Positions 1 to 11,510 of a DNA stretch of 64,000 bases are shown piece by piece (position 1 is the first letter of the stretch; each line of letters opens with the position of its first letter). The notes beneath the pieces were generated by a model that was given only the letters and a program-made list of their open reading frames with translations, searched no databases and was not told the origin of the DNA. Source of the DNA: Eudromia elegans (Eukaryota; Chordata; Aves; Tinamiformes; Tinamidae). The position numbers were made by a program, and so were the translations under genes. The stretch spans positions 170,949 to 234,948 of the forward strand of contig PTEX01000414.1 of the NCBI GenBank assembly GCA_003342815.1. Reading direction: 5' to 3'.

Positions 1-1090
1 TATTCCTGTGGAAAAAAGGATGTGCTAAGGCTTGATAACATTACTAAGAACATTGTGATCTTTGGGTGAGAGATGCTTCTTTATTTTTAATTATTTTAAG
101 CTATTTCAGTATATTTTTGTAATTTATATGAGTTGATTCTTGAAGGACAATTGCATGGGTTACAAAGAGAGATGCAAATCTTGGAGAAAATGTTGCTGGT
201 GATTTCTCTGTGATCAGAGAGACTGGAACACTTTCAGAAAGAAATAGCAAAAACTTCACTTGAGAAACACTTCTTCTCAATGTGTCTACAAAGCACACAT
301 CAAAATTTGAGCTAGTTCATTTTAAGTTACCTTAGTGATCAATGGCTAAAAAAAATTAATCTCCAAAAAAACCAGCGCTTCTGTCTCAAACCCTTTTTTA
401 ATTAGATGAATCCAGAAAGTGCTTATTCCTCTCATGCTAAAAGGGATACATATATGCTAAAAAGCTGCAACAAGCAATTTTTGAGGGATGCAGTTATCCA
501 ATTCCAAATATGTGCTGGTGGCTCACACACATACAGCTGTCCTACTTGTGGAGAATATGTACTCTTGGTCAATTTTGGAAACAGGGTTTGCCCCAGTGGC
601 TTCTTTTGAAACTCTTCCATACTGGAAGAGCAAGACGGAGAGGTTCAGAAACTGCCTTGCTGACTTCATTGTGTGTATCTACATCTATTCTTGTATGCCA
701 GACAGGTGCTGCTGCCCACAGTCCTGAAATACTCTCCTCAGCCTTTAGTATTCCCTTCATGGATGAGCTATATATTTACTTTTGTACTTCCACCTTGAGT
801 TCTGCTCTGGAACTCAGGTGAATTATACTCTTAATCTTCTCTAAAGCAGACTTCTAAAAAACGTATTATTAGTGCTTTTGTGGTAGAATACATTTCCATT
901 TTTTAATTCTCATTTTTATTCATACTGCCTCTTCTGAATTATATTAATGGTACTATCAATCTCTTTGCATTATTTTTAGGAATATAACTGCCATACTGGT
1001 GTTTTGTTTCCAGGTACACAGCAAACTTTGCATTTTGTAGATAAAACATTTTCAAATCTACTTTAAAATAACCTACACTCCCATCTATGC
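1..1090. other. AT-rich noncoding stretch, no gene seen
   Basis: No coding region is supported. Several short ORFs overlap one another on both strands between 406 and 821, the pattern expected from a locally stop-poor patch rather than a gene. None gives a recognisable domain. No RNA gene or mobile element is recognised here. Confidence 0.6.
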
Positions 1091-1109
1091 TTTTTTTTTT
1101 TTTTTTTTT
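1091..1109. repeat. Poly(T) tract, 19 nt
   Basis: An uninterrupted run of 19 T followed by a short C run. It could be the tail of an old minus-strand retrocopy or simple slippage; no adjacent parent sequence is recognised. Confidence 0.9.
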
Positions 1110-1280
1110 CCCCCTGGAGTAATATAGCCTTTTTCAGAAGTTCAGCTTATAAAGTAAAGCTATCTGGTATTTCCAGTGTATCAAAAAGAATTTTGCAAAT
1201 AGGGTTTTGAGTTTAATATTGTTTACTAGGTCAGCTCACTGTTTTTAGTTGATGGGCAAGTAAAGAGTTAAAAACAAACC

Positions 1281-1743
1281 TGCTGAAGTGCAGGAGCTCT
1301 GCCGAGCTCTGCTGCAGTGCCAGATCGATGGCAGGAATGCCTATCAGGTATGGCAGAAAAGCCTATCATAAAAGCTATGGTGAGACTTCAGGTGCTTTCC
1401 CCAACAAAAAAGGGGGAAGTCTTGTGGAGGCAGAGCGGTTCTGCCTCCCTGATATTTGCAAAGAAATACCCAACTCACTAAAGAATTGATACACTTGGCA
1501 AAACACCTGAGAAAGTCGTTAAGAGTATAAGGGACAGAGCCTAGCAGCGATGAGTTGAGCAGGGATCAGGAATGACACCTGAACAACTCTCTGTCTGGAC
1601 TGTGAATACCCCTACACTGCATTTAACTTTGGACACTGGGCTAAGGTAACTCCTCTTGAGGTTGAGAGTCCCCTGTACATTCAGGGTGTGGAAATGCTAG
1701 CATTTTCATCTCCTGGCAAGGCTGAGAGGTCCCTGTACACACA
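1281..1743 (+). mobile_element. Possible degenerate LTR-like segment
   Basis: This block is richer in GC than its surroundings and has LTR-like style: a TG start near 1281, a TATA-like element (GTATAAGGG, about 1526-1534), then a CT-rich and GT-rich segment resembling R/U5. Two imperfect copies of a motif with GAG(A/G)GTCCCTGTACA character lie about 57 bp apart (around 1660-1690 and 1717-1745). No second LTR, primer-binding site or internal retroviral sequence is visible, and no target-site duplication was found. The call rests on style alone, and it could be unrelated unique DNA. Confidence 0.3.
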
Positions 1744-1765
1744 TGGTCAAGTAATGAACTATAGC

Positions 1766-1838
1766 TTTTATTTTATTTTATTTTATTTTATTTTATTTTA
1801 TTTTATTTTATTTTATTTTATTTTATTTTATTTTATTT
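1766..1838. repeat. (TTTTA)n microsatellite
   Basis: About 14.5 near-perfect TTTTA units over 73 bp. Such tracts often grow from the A-rich tail of a retrotransposed element read on the other strand, but no such element is recognised beside it. Length polymorphism is likely. Confidence 0.97.
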
Positions 1839-2125
1839 GCTTTTTTCACTAATTGCCAGTTGCTAATTACTCATTGGTAAGCCCTTCGCTATAACAATTC
1901 CACCAGTTAATGGTATGACGGATGGTGTTATAACAAAGACCTTGCACTGGTGAATAAAAAACAACTGAAGTCTCTCTGGATTATTTTACTGTGTCCGTTA
2001 ATGAGGATGTAATACAACAGTAAAATTTGGTGTAGTCAGCATGATAGCACGACACTAATTTACTATTTTAATATAGAACTATCTTTTCTAAAATATTAGA
2101 TTAGATATAGCGTTTTTATTGTCAG

Positions 2126-2143
2126 CTGTTACCCGGGTAACAG
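2126..2143. promoter_or_regulatory. 18-bp perfect palindrome fitting an RFX X-box
   Basis: The sequence CTGTTACCCGGGTAACAG is its own reverse complement. Its core GTTACC-CG-GGTAAC matches the general X-box pattern GTNRCC-N(0-3)-RGYAAC bound by RFX-family factors, with a 2-bp spacer. RFX factors bind as dimers and control ciliary and MHC class II genes. No gene is visible nearby, so any role would be as a distal element or inside an intron. An 18-bp perfect palindrome is unusual by chance, but binding is inferred only. Confidence 0.45.
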
Positions 2144-2597
2144 AAAATTCAACTCCAGTAAATAAGAAATAAATCTGAGTTCAAGGACTGTTGCACAGAT
2201 CTATGTGTGGGTCATTAAACTCAGTAGAGTACTTCAGTAACATGCCAGCACACTTAAGATTTTTTAATCTATTCTATTTTATATCTATTGTTGCACACAT
2301 GTCCTGAGAGAAATGAATCTACTCCTTATCCAAACACTTTGGGATAATTTTTGGGTCATTCCACTGCTTCCTTAAGAACTACCTTAATATTTTCTCAAGG
2401 AAAGTAAAATCAAGCTGCATTCTGATATAGAAAACAGCTCATTGTGCAGCAAAGTAAGATAATTTGATTCACACCATTAAGAAAGACTGGATCCAAACTT
2501 ATTGATCCTCAAGAGCAAAACAATCTTTCTACTACTTTGCCTCTGAGAAAGTATATAGGACCAGGCACTCAGATGCAGGAAAAGAAAAAAACAGTGA

Positions 2598-2623
2598 GGT
2601 AGCAGGTAAAGGTAGCAGGTAAA
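2598..2623. repeat. 13-bp tandem duplication
   Basis: Two exact head-to-tail copies of GGTAGCAGGTAAA. This is a simple slippage product with no evident function. Confidence 0.9.
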
Positions 2624-5288
2624 GAGCCATCTCAACTCCTTCAAGGAAGGAAAGTCTTGAGGTGCCTTGGACATCTGTTAACCCTTGCAAGCACTGCAGA
2701 GAGTTTTCCTTTTTACTATTAATGATAATATACTGGTGGTATCACTGAATGTGCTTATGCTTGGCACTGTTCTCCAAGGCACACGTTAAAAGGCAGCCCA
2801 TACTTTGCAGTACTTTGCTGGAGATAATCAAATGAAAGGGCAGGTAGGAGATTTTAAATATCAAAGGGAGGTTGAATACTAGAATAAACTTCCAAGGAAG
2901 TGCTATAATGAAGGCAAGTTAAATGGATCAATAAGAGCTAGGAGAAAATTAGCCATCTGCGATTAAGATCAAAGCTATATCATGTCATCAAGGGCATGGT
3001 CTTAAAATGCATTAATTTTTCAATATTTAAAAAACCCACAGTTTTAAAAAAAAGTTTAAGGAGTATTGAAATAGTCACATAAATGAAACTAAGGGTGTAT
3101 TTTCACAGGAATGATGGGCAAAAAGAATTATTCTTTGAGGGATAATGAGAGATTTAAGTCTTGATTATACTTCGTCAGGCATGAACTGTCTCTGCCTCTG
3201 TCTCTCTGAAAAGTCAAATGCGTTCCCAATCCATGCACTCTCTAGATTTTAACAATTTCATCACAACAGCATGATTTTACTTGAATGGGAGGTCTGTAAT
3301 ATGTCCTGCTAACCTGCCTAACCTGCTCCATTGCTTAGTCATTTTCATGCAGGTCAATGCAGGTATCCTTAAGAGAAAGCCCAGAGTGGACTGAATAAAA
3401 AAGCAAATGAAGCAGGTAAAATACTCTTATCACAGCTTATACCATGTTCTTAAGTACATATAAATATCTACAAGAGCTATCTAACACCAGATAATCTAAG
3501 ATATAATAGTACTTTGTCCTGTAAATGAGGATATAACATTTAGTTGCTATTGTCTTGTACTGTTTAGGAAAGATTTCAGGTGATCTTAAAAAGTTCATAT
3601 AAAGTAGTAGTTCAGAGAGTTTACATTTTGTTGGCTGATGTATCTTGAAAGACCTACAGGAATATGTCTCCTACTGAAGTCATCAGAAAAGAAAAGTTTT
3701 TATTCTCCTTATCATCCAATGTGACCATTGTTGCTTCAGAACTTTCAAGTAACTGAACAATCCTCATTTCTCTTTCAGCATCAGCTAGATCTTTTTTAAC
3801 ACCAGTGGGAAACAAAACAAGTTATCCAAGGCTAAAATGGGTTGAGGAGGAAAGTGCTGAAGGTGATGATCTCTGGTGAGGTTCACCTGTATTTTCTCAA
3901 CTGTCTTTTTCTGGATGACTTCTATCCTTTCTGATGTATTATGTTCAGTGCTTCAGCTTCTAATAGTAGTTTCCTGACTCATAGGTGACACTCCAACAGT
4001 GGGTTATTTCTTTTTTGGGAGAAAGTGATTGGCATACTTTTGATGCTTTTGCTCAGATGTTTTAATTCTGATGCTCTCTATATATTGTTCCTCTTGCTGT
4101 GTTTTTGAACAGATTTATTGAGTTAACAAAAGCAGGTAAAAAGCTTATCAATATGATCTCTGTAGCGTAAAATTCTCTGGAATGGTATTTCTGTTTCTGT
4201 TTTGAATTTTACTGCTCCTGACACAATGCACTCCATCCTTCAAACCCCTTAGAGAGATTTTAGATACTAGAGTAATGCAAATAATTAATTGTGTAAATTG
4301 TGGGAAAGCTGTCGTATCACACCAAAAAATATCCATTCTGCTTCATTTCCCTGTCTTTTCTGGAAGGTTTAACTAATCCTGCACAAATCTGTACTCACAT
4401 ATGTGTGTCTCTGGACACTGAGAGACCTGCAAATTACTAATAAGAAGTAGATTATATGCCAGCATTTGCCCTGCTAATAAAAGCCTTGTTTCTGAAGGCA
4501 TTGATCACCTGTCTTTCATGTTATTCAGCTGGAGCTTCTGTGCCTTAATATGTCTTAAGATCAGCACAAGCTGGAAGTATTTTTCTGAATTACACATTTG
4601 GGGTGATAGACTGTTCAAATTAGGGTCAATTCTGGAATGCTGGTGGTCACATTATCTGTAATACTTTAAATATGCATGTCTGCACATAAGGAAATCAAAA
4701 CAATCACATGGCACAAAAGAATCCTAGATAAGTTTTACATATCTTCCTCTGAAGTTGTGAAAGTGAGGAATAATAATGATTACCTAAACGTAAGTATTTA
4801 TTGGATTTTTCAGTTTTGTAGCAGTTCTTAACTCTTTAAAGTACATTCTCCTTTGCAGTATCAAGAAACTTATTGTACTGGTATTTTTACTAGTATTGAG
4901 GCATGTTTGTAGAATAGTGTCAAATAAATGCAAGTTATTATGTAGAAAAACCTCCCTAAATTCTTCAGAATAATAATCTTCTGATCAGTTTTAATAAAGA
5001 ATGTTATTTCAGGTTGGTTGCACATCTATATATGCAAGTCTACATTCTTTCTAAAAATAAAGACTACATAGAAAGTTGTGAAAGGGGTCTCAGAAAAAAA
5101 CAACTCAAAGAATTTCAAGTGTAACTGTCATGGAAACAAACAATGAAATTGTCAGTGAGTTTCCGTTCAGCTCCTGGGAATAAAAGAAAAAATATTTGTT
5201 GAGACTATTAATTTTTTATCAAATAATGTCCTTGGATAAAGATATGTTCAAAAACTAAGGGAATGGTTACAAAAAGAAGCCAGAATCA

Positions 5289-5348
5289 ATCCTGCAACAA
5301 GACCCACAAAACCTGAAGTGTCTGCCTGTAGAGGATTTGTTGCAGGAT
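5289..5348. repeat. Spaced inverted repeat, 12-bp perfect arms
   Basis: ATCCTGCAACAA at 5289-5300 is mirrored by its exact reverse complement at 5337-5348, separated by 36 nt. A transcript could form a 60-nt hairpin, but pairing does not extend beyond the arms and the loop is large. It is therefore not a convincing microRNA precursor. Confidence 0.8.
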
Positions 5349-7794
5349 CAATGCTTTATTGAACCCAAAAACTATTCAACAGGAACACGTCCCTAAAAGC
5401 CTGCAGAAGGAAGGCTTTTCATGAAGTATGTCTAAGAGCTAGTTTGGAGAGTTCTAAAATATTTTAAAAACAGAAATAAGTAAGACATTTTTAAGTGCAT
5501 GTGATTTGTGTGAACTCTCTATAGATCCCAATGAACACTTCCTTCAAGTTGCAGTCTCAACCAGCACATTTTGTTGATGAGTTGAAGCTGAAGCACAACT
5601 CTGTAAAACCACTAATTTTGCGTTCTTTGCTTCTTCTTGGCAAGAAGGCCATTCCATTGGTACCTGCCTCTATTCAGATTGAAGCAATGCCTACTTGCTA
5701 ACAGTAATTACCCTCTTGAAGACCACTCTGTCATGAAGCTGAAGCGATGACTAAAAGCAATTCTGAATAATTGTCCCAAATTTATTGGTCATTCACCTAA
5801 AGGGAATATGGCAGTCAGTGAGCTAGTTTTATACCTTACAGTGTAGACATGGCAGAGATGTTTCTATCTCATCCATCCTTCTCAATGCTCTGAGTGACCT
5901 CATTGTCTCAGCTGGCTCATTGGATCCACACAGCTCCATGTTATCAATACATCTTTTTCAAAATCTATTATTCCTACTTATGAGCTAGATATTTTAGCTA
6001 TTTATTTTTCTTTATTTTTTTTTCTGATTATTTGTTTTCTAATATTAGTCTTTGGCTTTTGAAGCACAAGTTAAACATCTTACCAAAAAAAAACTCAAGT
6101 AGGAATTTTTCAGTCTTTTAGCTCTGAAATAGTTTTGTTTCTGGTTTGCTTCTTTCTTTAAAGCTCCTTTCAGTCAAAGTGTGATTTGTCAAATAGATAA
6201 CCTGAGCTATAGAAAATTTACTTATGAAATAACATAGATCTCTCATTTCTTTATAGCAAAGTCAAATATTTGAAAGTGATCGCAGAGACCAATTTTAGCA
6301 TATTAATATTTTTTGCAGTATTTAAAAATTTTTTGCAATATTTAAAATATTTAAAGACGTTAACATTTTGCAGGTTTTTTTAATCTGTTTGCAAACATTA
6401 TGCAGAATGTTGCAAGCCAAGAGTCTAAAAGTACTCTACATATCAAAAGTTGTTATCTTAGTGATGAGAAACCAAAAAGTTGCCTGTATGTTGATTATGA
6501 GACATGCAGAAAGGTAATTTGGAGCACATAGGGTTTCAATTATTCTATAGGCATTGAAAAATACCTTTGTATGAAATAGTTACACAACCAGTTACACAAT
6601 GGAAATTTTCCATTTCAAAAAAAATTACTTTTTGTCCCTAGAATTTGAGGGTTTTTTTTGTTCAGTTGTTACATTACCTTTGTTTTTAAGAGAAAAAAGA
6701 TTGATTGTTTATGTTTTAAAGCCATGCACCAATTATTTAAGACATCACCATAAAAACACAAAAAGTTTCCAGATACCTATAACAGCTATGGAAAGTATTT
6801 ATTAAGCAAGGAATCAAAATGTAGTTTCCCAGATGTCATGGAACATAATCATGTAATCCTGCTTAAATTCAAGGAAAATTCAAGGAACACATGCTTTTCT
6901 GCTTTGAACCTTCTTTGCGGAAAGCTGTTAGCTTTATCAGAAAGCAATAGCACAAGTGACACTTCTATCATGAGAGGTGTAAGGGTTAATCTTGTGTGCT
7001 TTTTTAACTTTTAATATAGGAGTTAGTATATAATCTTCAATTTCAGGTGATTCTAGATGATCCCTCTGAGGAGACCTTATTCTTTCTCCAGATTTTTTTT
7101 TTGATGATTCCATTCATGTCATGACATAAAGAACCTGTCCACTTATTTTGAGACACATTTCTAGCAAATCCAGTTGGAATTTCATTTAAGAATATTTCCA
7201 TATTTTATGTTTTTGGAGAAACCTTTTACCTTTACTATTGTTTTCAAGGACATAGTGCCTGTTATGTTCTTTATCCTTTGACCAATCTTTCACTATACTA
7301 GTGCTGGTGAACAGATGCTTAAATTCATCTTCCTACTTTTTACTAGAGTTTGACTTGTCCCATCAGGACTCCTTACCCATAAATGTAAGAGAATTTAGTC
7401 ATTATTGAAAAGAACATATACTGTACTTTCCTGTTTGCTTAGAACATCTTTTAGTGCCAAGTTCAGTGATAAACTTACTTATTGAATGAGTGGTGTAGAT
7501 AGTTAAAAATCAATAGCAAGCCCAGAGTCAAGAGGAAATTGCATAAGAAAAGGCTGATAATAGAGAAAACAAAAATTCTATTTGTTTTATTTTCTGTAAC
7601 AGTTCGTGGGGTATATTTCTGCTTTACAGCAAAGGCTTTTGCCACTCTGATGAAAATCCCTGTTCTTTTCCCATTATTAGAGCCTTATTTACTAATTGGA
7701 AGTTTAGTATTTTCCTTGAACTTGACAGTAAAGGGAAAAGATTTGAGGAGGACTATATGGATCCTGCGGGTTAAGAGCTAGTTGCATATAAATT

Positions 7795-9005
7795 TGACTT
7801 TGGGAAGGATGGGACACACCTGACCAAACCGGGCAAAAGCATTTTTGCCAAACAAGCTGATCAATCTGATAAGGAAAGCTTTAAACTAGGAAAAAGGCAA
7901 ATGTCAGATGATGACCCATAGTCAAATGAACAAGTGAACAAGTGGCGGATCTGTCTGGCTACTAAATGGTGATGGGAGACATGGAGAAGAAGGACTTCGT
8001 AATCAACAAAACAGGACTGAATAGTGCTTACCTCAAGTATATGCACACAAGTAAAGAAATGCTTACAAAATAGCACAATGGTGGAAACATTCACAGATTT
8101 TCTGGGAAAAAAAAGAAGGAAAAAAAAATCACTCCAGTCTTCAGAAAGGGCAAGAAGGAGGACCCAAGAAATTACAGGCCAATCAGCATTACCTACGTCC
8201 CCGGAAAGGTGGTAGAGCAGCTCACTCTTTGAGACCATCTCTAGCCTTGTGAAGGAAGGGGAAGTTGTGTTTAGCCAATCTGATAACCTTCTACCATGTG
8301 ATGACTGGCTGCATGGATAACGGACGAGCTGTAGATGTTGTCTACCTTAATTTCAGCAAGACTTTCAACACCTTCTCCCATATAATATCCCCATGGAGAA
8401 GCTTCAGTAGTGTGGGTTATACATATGGACAGTGAGGTGGATTGAGAACTGTCTGGATGGCAGATCTCAGAGGGCTGTGATAAATGGGGCTGAGTCTAGT
8501 TGGAGGCCTGTGGCCAGTGAGGGTCTCCCAGCGGTCAGTAGTGGGCTTTGTGCTGTTCATCTTGTTTATCCATGACTTGGATAAGGGGATAGAGTGCACC
8601 CTGAGCAAGTTTGCAGAGGCTATCAAACTGGTTGGAGTGGCTGACTCCAGCCTGCTGGAGTGGAGAGGGCTGTGCTGCCATTCAGTGGGACCTAGACAGG
8701 ATGGAGAGTCATGCAGAGAGGAACCACATGAGGTTTAACAAGGAAGATTGCAAGGTCCTGCACGCCAGGCACCAGTACAGATTAGGGACTGACCTGTTGG
8801 AAAGCAGCTCTGTGGAGAGAGATTTGGGAGTTCTGGTTAACAACTTAACCATGAGGCAGCAATGTGCCCTCATGGCCAAGAAGGCCAATGGGATCCTGGT
8901 CTGCATGAGGAGGAGCATTGCCAGCAGGATGAGGGAAGGGATCCTGCCCCTCTCCTCAGCTCTGGTGAGGCCACACCTGGAGTACTCAAGCCTGGTGCTA
9001 TACAG
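7795..9005 (+). mobile_element. CR1 LINE, degenerate copy A (reverse-transcriptase part)
   Basis: A remnant of a CR1 non-LTR retrotransposon on the plus strand. The left part (about 7800-7900) carries the CR1 leader phrase ending in GCTTTAAACTAGG. It is followed by a reverse-transcriptase region with several frames and stops, up to the thumb segment near 9000. There the sequence switches abruptly to the endonuclease part of a second CR1. The CR1 3' end is missing from this copy. CR1 elements are usually truncated at the 5' end and keep their 3' end, so loss of the 3' end points to rearrangement or nested insertion. Confidence 0.85.
8105..9005 (+). pseudogene. Broken CR1 ORF2 reverse transcriptase
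   Basis: Degenerate reverse transcriptase of CR1 copy A, spread over more than one frame. Recognisable landmarks in order: the RNYRPISIT fingers motif (about 8167-8193), motif A (8337-8372), motif C (8610-8621) and the thumb phrase LVRPHLEY (near 8960-8985). The motif A aspartate normally seen in YLDFSKAFD is Asn here, with the second Asp also Asn (YLNFSKTFN). The FADD box of motif C has become FAEA. Both catalytic sites are therefore lost and this enzyme could not be active. An open stretch of about 150 codons at 8611-9060 is a surviving piece of the old frame, not a new gene. Confidence 0.85.
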
Positions 9006-9720
9006 GCTCTTTAGGGAGGGCAGGCAGGTAGGAAAGAAGGAGGAACTGCCCTTTATGTGATAACAACTGGAGACCAGAGGATGGAGCTCTGCCTTCAGAC
9101 TGGAGAGATATGGACCAGGTTTAGAGGGCTGAGCAACAAGGGTGATTTTGTGCTGTATGTCTGCTACAGGGAATCTGATGAGACCTTCCACGGCCATTCA
9201 ACCATGCTGCGAATACGGCTCTGGAGAGAAAAGAGGTCCAGGAGAACAAGTTAATTTTCAAGGATTATCTTCTCCAAGCTCAAAAATGGTCCATCCGAAA
9301 AAGCAGGAAATTAAGCAAAAGTGGCAGGAAACCTTCATGGATGAACAAGGAGCTACTGACTAAACTCAAACACAAAAAGAAGTGGAAGCAGGAGCAGATG
9401 ATTTGGGAGGAATATCTTTATCTTCAGGAAAGGCAAAAGAGGAGTGTGATACATCTGATGAGTGTATAGCATCCAGAAGGACTGACGGGCTGGAGAAATG
9501 GACCAGTAGTAATTTTATGAAGTCCAACTGGAAGGTATCTTTCCAGAAAGGGACCTGAGAGGCTTGGTGGACAAAAAGCTGAATATGGGCCAGGAATATC
9601 AGCTTGTGGCCAAAAAGTCCACTGGGATCCTGGCCTGCATTAGGAAGACCATCCTTCCCCTCTACACTGCACTGGTGAGGCCACATCTAAAGTACTGTGT
9701 CCAGTCCTGTGCTCCCCAGT
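9006..9720 (+). pseudogene. Broken CR1 ORF2 (endonuclease, linker and RT thumb scraps)
   Basis: Coding remnants of copy B. The endonuclease portion keeps the NKGDFV...CYR strand, but the catalytic GDFN and SDH boxes are deleted. The fingers and palm of the reverse transcriptase are also gone. Stops and frameshifts separate the pieces. Comparison with the intact segment at 63337-64000 shows that both share the VQE-x(2)-LIFK phrase, which anchors the alignment. Confidence 0.75.
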
Positions 9721-10130
9721 AGAAGAAATGGACTGCCCAGTCATTGGCTCCTCAGTACATGAAGATAATAACGGACCATCTTATATGAGGAGAGCCTGAG
9801 AGAGCAGGAGAAGAGAAAACTCACAGGGGAAACTTATCAATGAAGACATGGAAGACTCCTATGGGAGGAGGAGGAGTGATGGGAACAGGAAACACAGGAA
9901 ATTCTATTTAAATGTAAGAATATTTAAATATAAGAAAAAATATTTTTATTGAAAGGATGGTCAAATCCTGGGGCAGGTTGCCTGCAGATGTTGAGTCTCC
10001 ATCCTTTCAAAGCTTAAAAATCTGACTGCACATGGTCCTGAGAGATTTGCTCTATTGACCATGTTTTGAGCAAGAGGATTGGAGTACCTGATCTCTAGAG
10101 GTCCCTTCTAACATGCTGTGATTCTGTAAG
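9006..10130 (+). mobile_element. CR1 LINE, degenerate copy B with 3' end
   Basis: A second plus-strand CR1 joined directly to copy A. It begins in the endonuclease region (residues equivalent to YRLFRR...ALYV, then NKGDFVLYVCYR near 9139-9174). It skips most of the endonuclease core and resumes at the endonuclease-RT linker (QAQKWSIRKS, about 9276-9305; PSWMNKELLTKLKHKKKWKQ, to about 9390). It then jumps to the RT thumb (about 9480-9720) and ends in a CR1 3' UTR with GAGGTCCCTTCTAACATGC and ATTCTGTAAG near 10128. Two internal deletions are required. The order endonuclease, linker, thumb, 3' UTR is that of CR1, which confirms one degraded copy. Confidence 0.82.
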
Positions 10131-11376
10131 ACAGAAGTGAAGATCTTTTTCTTCCCTCAAAGGAGTCCTGTGCAATTGAAATGGTATATGCTGAAAAGCA
10201 TGACAAACAGAATGATGGCCTTTCACAAGAAATGAACAGTTTTAAATTAAAAATAAATTAGCTCAGGTTTTCTGAAGAAGTAAGAACTGAACAGAAGAAT
10301 GATCTTGAACTTAACTGAATGATTTTATTTAAAAACAGTTTGACATTTTATAAATTTTACTCACCAGCCACAGTTTAATAAATCAAAAAAGACAGATGAA
10401 ATTAAACAAGACAAACCAACAGGGTAATTATTCAAGTCAATCATAACTCTGGCATTGCAAAAGAAAAGAAGCAAAATATGGTATGTTCTTTTAAACTTGG
10501 ATTTAATTAAAACTTAATAATAAAAATGACAGGAAATCTGTTTGAAATTACAGAAAGTGTGAATAAATGTTTTGTACCTCCTAAGCAGTGCCTGGGAAAT
10601 AACCTGATCATCTCCATTCAGTTTCAGAATCAGTGTTCACACTGCAGAAATCATGCATGAATGACACACTCCTCTTTTCTCTGGGCCAGGGATTAGCAGA
10701 TAGAGGGTCTTTCCAAAACTCAGTGATGACTGAATGCTCCTGTTGAGCCATAAGCAACCACTCACAAATTGGAGTAGCTCATAAACCATTTTGTATTATC
10801 CTGGGGCCCGAAATAACTCTCAGTTGCTTGGCCAGTGCTGCCTCTGATTGTTTACAGCATGTCTTCCAGATAATGACAAATCCTTCAAGATATGGAACAT
10901 TTCCAATGATGTACATTTCATGCATGGAGCTTGAGTTGGCAATATATGTGTAAACCAGCAATGACTGTCAATCCCCAGAGAAATAATAATAATAATAAAA
11001 AAGAAACAAATCCTGAATGACTACAGATTCTACAAAAGCTAACAGTAAGGGCAGACACCTTCTGTTTTTACAGCTGACCTACCTATTTAATCCTTGCAGT
11101 AGCATCATGATCTCATATCAGGTGTTAGTGTCTTAAGACTGAATAACCTTTCTGCATGCCAGAATAGGCATTACACATACTAAGTGTTGTGTATAGTAAA
11201 TGTACAATGCCCAAGCATGGCAAGGAAAGTGAATGAACTAACAAGAGAAACTGTTATTCCAAACTATATTTAATATGTGATAATTTTATCTTACTATCTA
11301 TCTAGATGTAGTCATATAATTGAGTATTGCAATTGTCCCAGTATAAGCAGCTTGTAAGGGGAAGCTGGAAGGACAG

Positions 11377-11510
11377 AAAAATAAAAAATATTTTAAATTT
11401 TAAATTTTATTTATTTAATTTTATTTAATTTTATTATTTTATTATTTATTTAATTTTATTTAAATTCTATTTATTTAATATTTAAATTTTTAAATATTAA
11501 AAATATTTAA
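11377..11510. repeat. AT-only low-complexity tract (TTTAATTTTATT-like)
   Basis: More than 130 bp made almost entirely of A and T, with recurring ATTTAATTTTATTTAA words that are partly self-complementary. It is likely to unwind easily and to vary in length. No unit is regular enough to call a true tandem array. Confidence 0.85.

Larger units (their letters stand above)
1839..7794. other. AT-rich noncoding desert
   Basis: About 6 kb without a supported gene. Annotatable contents are the perfect palindrome at 2126-2143, a 13-bp tandem duplication at 2598-2623 and a spaced inverted repeat at 5289-5348. ORFs such as those at 4148-4336 (minus), 6599-6805 and 7539-7781 are 60-80 codons, low in complexity and without recognisable domains, so they are treated as chance. 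Confidence 0.6.

Noticed and set aside
5289-5348. Inverted repeat considered as a microRNA precursor
   Set aside because: The stem is only 12 bp with a 36-nt loop, and pairing does not extend outward as a precursor needs.
8709-9197. 162-codon minus-strand frame
   Set aside because: It is antisense to CR1 reverse transcriptase and endonuclease sequence and spans the junction of two CR1 copies.
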